NCBI GenBank assembly: GCA_035604615.1
Contig: DATNID010000029.1
Location: forward strand, 21,249 to 85,248
DNA length: 64,000 bases
Direction of reading: 5' to 3'
Origin: DATJLY01 sp035604615
Lineage (GTDB): Bacteria; Pseudomonadota; Alphaproteobacteria; ATCC43930; CGMCC-115725
Part shown: one piece after another, positions 60,729 to 64,000 of the stretch
How the letters are laid out: the number at the start of each line of letters is the position of its first letter
Position numbering within the stretch: the stretch's first letter is position 1
Notes under the pieces: model-generated
The model's input: the letters and a program-made list of their open reading frames with translations, nothing else
Databases searched by the model: none
What the model was told of the DNA's origin: nothing
Program-made: the position numbers and the translations under genes

Positions 60729-62396
60729 ATGCCGAAGAAACGCAAGATGACCCGGCCGGCCGCAAATGCCGAAATCATGACCACGGCCGACGCCGTGGTC
60801 GCGACCCTGATCGCGCATGGGCTGAACACGATCTACGCCCTGCCCGGAGTGCAGAACGACCACCTGTTCGAGGCGCTGTTCAAGGCTTCGGACCGGCTGC
60901 GGACGGTGCATACCCGGCATGAGCAAGGTGCCGCGCTGATGGCGCTCGGCGCGGCGCTGGCGACCGGCAAGCCACAGGCCTATGCCGTGGTCCCGGGCCC
61001 AGGGCTGCTCAATTCCGCGACCGCGCTGTTGACTGCCTACGCGATGAACGCGCCCGTGCTCGGTTTGATCGGGCAGATTTTTCAGGCCGATATCGGGCGC
61101 GGCCTCGGCCATCTGCATGAGATCCGCGACCAGCATGGCGTTATCAAGCGGCTGGTCGACCACGCGGCGCTGATCAGCAAGCCCGAACAAGCGTCGCGAC
61201 AGACGGCGCTGGCGCTGCGCGCTATGCACAGCGGCCGGCCCGGACCGGCGGTCCTCGAATGCGCCATCAACGTCTGGGGCAAGAGCGGCCTGGTCGTCGT
61301 GCAGCCGCCGCTGCCGCGGCCGGCGCCGAACATCGACCGCGACGCCGTGCGCAAGGCGGCGACGATTCTCGGCGCCGCCAAGCGGCCGATGATCCTCTGC
61401 GGCGGCGGTGCCCAGGACGCCGCGGCGGAAGTCACGGCGTTGTCCGCGCTGCTGCAGGCGCCGGTGCTGGCCTATCGGCGCGGCCGCGGCGTTCTCGACG
61501 GCCGCAGCCCCTTCAGCGTCACCCTGCCGCTGGGGCACGAATTGTGGGGCGAGGCCGACGCGGTGCTCGCGGTCGGCACCCGGCTGCTCATGCAATTTCG
61601 CGAATGGGGCGTCGATCGCGACCTCGCCATCGTCCGCGTCGATGCCGATCCGCAGGAACACAATCGCTGGCAGCGACCCAGGGTGGCGCTCGTCGGCGAC
61701 GCCAAGCCGATCCTGCAAAGCCTGCTCGCGGAATTGCCGGCGCGCAACGCCAAGCGCGCATCGCTGCAGGCGGGAATGGACGAGCGCCAAGCGAAGTGGC
61801 GCAAGCGCTTCGAGAAGATCGCCCCGCAGGTCGCCTTCCTCGAAGTGATGCGCGCCGAACTGCCGGAGGACGGTATTTTCGTCGACGAGGTCACCCAGCT
61901 CGGCTTCGCCGCGCGGCTGGTCTTTCCCGTCTACAAGCCGCGCACGTTTCTGTCGCCCGGCTATCAGGATCCGTTGGGCTGGGGTTTTGCCGCGGCGCTG
62001 GGCGCACAGGACGCGCGGCGCGATGTGCCGGTGCTGTCGATCTCCGGCGACGGCGGCTTTCTTTTCACCGCCACCGAGCTTGCCACCGCCATGCAGCACC
62101 GCATTCCGCTGGTAACGGTGGTGTTCAACGACGGCGCCTTCGGCAATGTGCGCCGCATCCAGCAGGAACGCTTCGGCAACCGGCTAATCGCCTCCGATCT
62201 GGTCAATCCCGATTTTGTCGCCTTCGGCAAGAGCTTCGGCGCCGAGGCGGTGCGGGCGCGATCGCCAGCGGAACTCGGCCAAGCCCTGCGCCGCGGCTTT
62301 GCCCGCCGCGACGGCCCGACCCTGATCGAAGTCCCGGTTGGCGCGCTGCCGAGCCCGTGGGAGTTCATCCATATGGGGCGGGTGCGCGGCGGCTGA
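60729..62396 (+). CDS. Thiamine-diphosphate-dependent enzyme (acetolactate synthase/benzoylformate decarboxylase-like)
   Basis: A 555-residue ThDP enzyme. The catalytic Glu65 is in RHEQGAALMA, and the ThDP/Mg site is GDGGFLFTATEL followed by FNDGAFGNV. The central domain (about 200-340) is of the acetolactate-synthase type. It lacks a companion small subunit, so it is probably a stand-alone decarboxylase or carboligase rather than IlvB. The N-terminus begins with a short basic stretch. ATG 60729 has GGGAA close upstream. The substrate is not evident. Confidence 0.87.
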   Translation: MPKKRKMTRPAANAEIMTTADAVVATLIAHGLNTIYALPGVQNDHLFEALFKASDRLRTVHTRHEQGAALMALGAALATGKPQAYAVVPGPGLLNSATALLTAYAMNAPVLGLIGQIFQADIGRGLGHLHEIRDQHGVIKRLVDHAALISKPEQASRQTALALRAMHSGRPGPAVLECAINVWGKSGLVVVQPPLPRPAPNIDRDAVRKAATILGAAKRPMILCGGGAQDAAAEVTALSALLQAPVLAYRRGRGVLDGRSPFSVTLPLGHELWGEADAVLAVGTRLLMQFREWGVDRDLAIVRVDADPQEHNRWQRPRVALVGDAKPILQSLLAELPARNAKRASLQAGMDERQAKWRKRFEKIAPQVAFLEVMRAELPEDGIFVDEVTQLGFAARLVFPVYKPRTFLSPGYQDPLGWGFAAALGAQDARRDVPVLSISGDGGFLFTATELATAMQHRIPLVTVVFNDGAFGNVRRIQQERFGNRLIASDLVNPDFVAFGKSFGAEAVRARSPAELGQALRRGFARRDGPTLIEVPVGALPSPWEFIHMGRVRGG

Positions 62397-62445
62397 CGGC
62401 CCCGGACCGGCGACAATGACCCGCGACTCCGCTATCACATCCTCA

Positions 62446-63594
62446 ATGCGTCCGATCACGACAACGTCCGAGCTTGCCGCCGTGTGCCGGCGGATGGCGT
62501 CCTACCCCTTCGTTACCGTCGACACCGAATTTCTGCGCGAAACCACCTATTACCCGCTGCTGTGCGTGGCGCAGATGGCCGCGGCCGACGAGGCGGTGGT
62601 GGTCGACGCGCTGGCGCCGAGTATCGACCTGGCCCCCTTCTTCGCGCTGATGGCGGACGAGAAGGTAATGAAAGTCTTTCATGCCGCGCGTCAGGACGTC
62701 GAAATCGTGTGGCACCGCGCCAAGCTTATTCCGCATCCCATCTTCGACACTCAGGTCGCGGCCATGGTTTTGGGCTACGGGGATTCCATTTCCTACGACC
62801 AACTGGTGCAGCGCATCACCGGCGACACGCTGGATAAATCGCATCGCTTCACCGACTGGACACGCCGGCCGCTCTCCGAAGCGCAGCTGTCCTACGCGGT
62901 CTCCGATGTCACGCATCTGCGGGATGTCTATGCGGCGCTGGTTGACGACCTCGGACGCCGCGCCCGGGTCGATTGGGTGCAAGAGGAAATGCAGGTGCTG
63001 ACGTCGCCCGACACCTACCGCATGGATCCGGAGAACGCCTGGCAGCGGCTGAAGACGCGCGTACGCAAGCCCAAGGAGCTTGCCGTGCTCATCGAGGTGG
63101 CGGCCTGGCGCGAGCGCGAGGCGCAGTCGCGCGACGTGCCGCGCTCCCGCGTGCTCAAGGACGATGCGATCGCCGACATCGCCGTGCAGGCGCCGACGAC
63201 AACCGAGAAGCTCAAGAACCTGCGCTCGCTGCCCAAGGGCTTCGAACGCTCGCGCTGGGGCGAGGCAATCGTCGCCGCGGTGGCGCGCGGTCTGGCGCGG
63301 GATCCGAAGACACTGCCGCGCCCGGTGCGGCTGCAGTCCTCGGCCAACGGTGCCGCCGTCGTCGAGCTGCTCAAGGTGCTGTTGCGCATGATTTCCGAGC
63401 GCCACCACGTCGCCGCCAAGGTGATCGCCACGGTCGACGATCTCGAGCGCATCGCCGCCGATGACGCCGCCGATGTCCCCGCGCTCACCGGCTGGCGCCG
63501 CGAGCTGTTCGGCGAAAAGGCGCTCGCGCTCAAACACGGCAAGCTGGCGCTGGCGATCGAGAAGGGTCGGGTGGCCGCGGTCGAGCGCGGATAG
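62446..63594 (+). CDS. rnd: Ribonuclease D
   Basis: A 382-residue 3'-5' exoribonuclease. The DEDD exonuclease motifs are DTEFLRE, HAARQDVEI and the late LSYAVSDVTHLRDVY; an HRDC domain follows (EVAAWREREAQSRDVPRSRV). It trims tRNA and other structured RNAs. ATG 62446 gives the conserved start MRPITTTSEL; ATG 62416 would add ten residues. It is followed by the convergent exopolyphosphatase end, an arrangement common in alphaproteobacteria. Confidence 0.93.
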   Translation: MRPITTTSELAAVCRRMASYPFVTVDTEFLRETTYYPLLCVAQMAAADEAVVVDALAPSIDLAPFFALMADEKVMKVFHAARQDVEIVWHRAKLIPHPIFDTQVAAMVLGYGDSISYDQLVQRITGDTLDKSHRFTDWTRRPLSEAQLSYAVSDVTHLRDVYAALVDDLGRRARVDWVQEEMQVLTSPDTYRMDPENAWQRLKTRVRKPKELAVLIEVAAWREREAQSRDVPRSRVLKDDAIADIAVQAPTTTEKLKNLRSLPKGFERSRWGEAIVAAVARGLARDPKTLPRPVRLQSSANGAAVVELLKVLLRMISERHHVAAKVIATVDDLERIAADDAADVPALTGWRRELFGEKALALKHGKLALAIEKGRVAAVERG

Positions 63595-63601
63595 CCTCGG
63601 C

Positions 63602-64000
63602 CTACCCCAGCAGCACCACCGGCTCGCGGCCGATGAGCCGCGCCAGCACGCGCAGCCGGTTCAAAACCCGTTCGCCGTAGAGCGCCGCGAATTGACTGGG
63701 CAGCCGCAGCGCCAGCCGATGCCGCTCGACCGCGAGCGGCGTTCGCGGCAGCACGCCAGGCATGGCCGCGGACACGACATAGGCGAGCCGCAGCGCCGCG
63801 CCGAGCACGCGTGCGCGGTCGAGGCCGCGCGTCGAAGCAAGCTCGCGCAACCGCGGCGACAGCTCGTCGTCCATCACCAGTCCGACGTGGCGATAAAATA
63901 CCGCAAGTGCCAGATAGGCGCGGCCAGGATGGTCGATGGCGGTGAAGCCGCCATGGGCAATGATATTGAGCGATTGCTCGCCGCGGTAATCGGGATGCGC
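63602..64000 (-). CDS. Exopolyphosphatase (Ppx/GppA family), N-terminus outside window
   Basis: The last 132 codons of a Ppx/GppA-type phosphatase, open to the window's right edge. HPDYRGEQSLNIIAHGGFTA and HPGRAYLALAVFYRH are typical of the C-terminal HD-like domain, followed by LRELASTRGLDRARVLGAALRLAY. It hydrolyses polyphosphate or guanosine pentaphosphate. The true start lies outside the window. Confidence 0.85.
   Translation of the reverse strand, partial: AHPDYRGEQSLNIIAHGGFTAIDHPGRAYLALAVFYRHVGLVMDDELSPRLRELASTRGLDRARVLGAALRLAYVVSAAMPGVLPRTPLAVERHRLALRLPSQFAALYGERVLNRLRVLARLIGREPVVLLG

Overview
The window is high-GC DNA from an alphaproteobacterium, probably Rhodospirillales or Hyphomicrobiales-like; I cannot name the genus. 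The clues are a divK-pleD pair next to rpmG, an EipB-type (DUF1849) envelope protein, an aspS / RNase D / exopolyphosphatase neighbourhood, and a very large set of solute-binding proteins with aromatic-catabolism genes. Most of the window is densely coding with many ATGA-type overlaps. No tRNA, rRNA or CRISPR array was seen.

Layout. (1) 1-4256: an archaic (Csu-type) chaperone-usher pilus operon, subunit / chaperone / usher / subunit, cut by the left edge. (2) 4246-19462: transport and catabolism. It holds an orphan NMT1-like binding protein, a creatinase-like M24 protein, an aromatic-ring FAD hydroxylase, a binding protein plus fused permease with no ATPase, HyuA/HyuB, a YbjN-like protein, a gentisate-dioxygenase-like bicupin, and an Ssu/Tau-like ABC operon whose receptor position is taken by a 4,5-dihydroxyphthalate-decarboxylase-like protein. 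(3) 19463-26836: a rearranged stretch with inverted repeats, two 3'-end remnants of binding-protein genes, an NTF2-like/PNPOx fusion, an MFS carrier, an amidohydrolase, an orphan TRAP receptor and two tandem paralogous binding proteins. (4) 27002-35306: class II aldolase, extradiol (VOC) dioxygenase, LigI-like lactonase, DUF1932 dehydrogenase, and a Liv-type ABC transporter with a fused LivH-LivM permease. (5) 35476-39281: MFS carrier, group D flavin monooxygenase and a second FAD hydroxylase. (6) 39443-45705: the most unusual block, three tandem paralogues resembling 3-hydroxyanthranilate 3,4-dioxygenase, then a binding protein, a second creatinase-like M24 protein, a second bicupin and a DapA-family lyase. 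(7) 45721-47516: a lower-GC islet with a minimal nucleotidyltransferase, an HNH nuclease and VapBC. (8) 47540-52477: SDR, zeta-class GST isomerase, two MFS carriers and another DapA-family protein. (9) 52655-64000: housekeeping genes: cytochrome c, phosphatase, L33, PleD, DivK, a ROK kinase, EipB, a GGDEF protein, AspRS, a ThDP enzyme, RNase D and the end of Ppx/GppA.

How it fits together (inference). The accessory 48 kb looks like a scavenging platform for aromatic or heterocyclic acids: many receptors and carriers, flavin hydroxylases that could make gentisate- or catechol-type diols, cupin and VOC ring-cleaving dioxygenases, a maleylpyruvate-type isomerase, a lactonase, lyases and hydantoinase-type amidohydrolases. 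No classical transcriptional regulator was seen among these genes. Several transport systems are incomplete, so receptors may share permeases encoded elsewhere.
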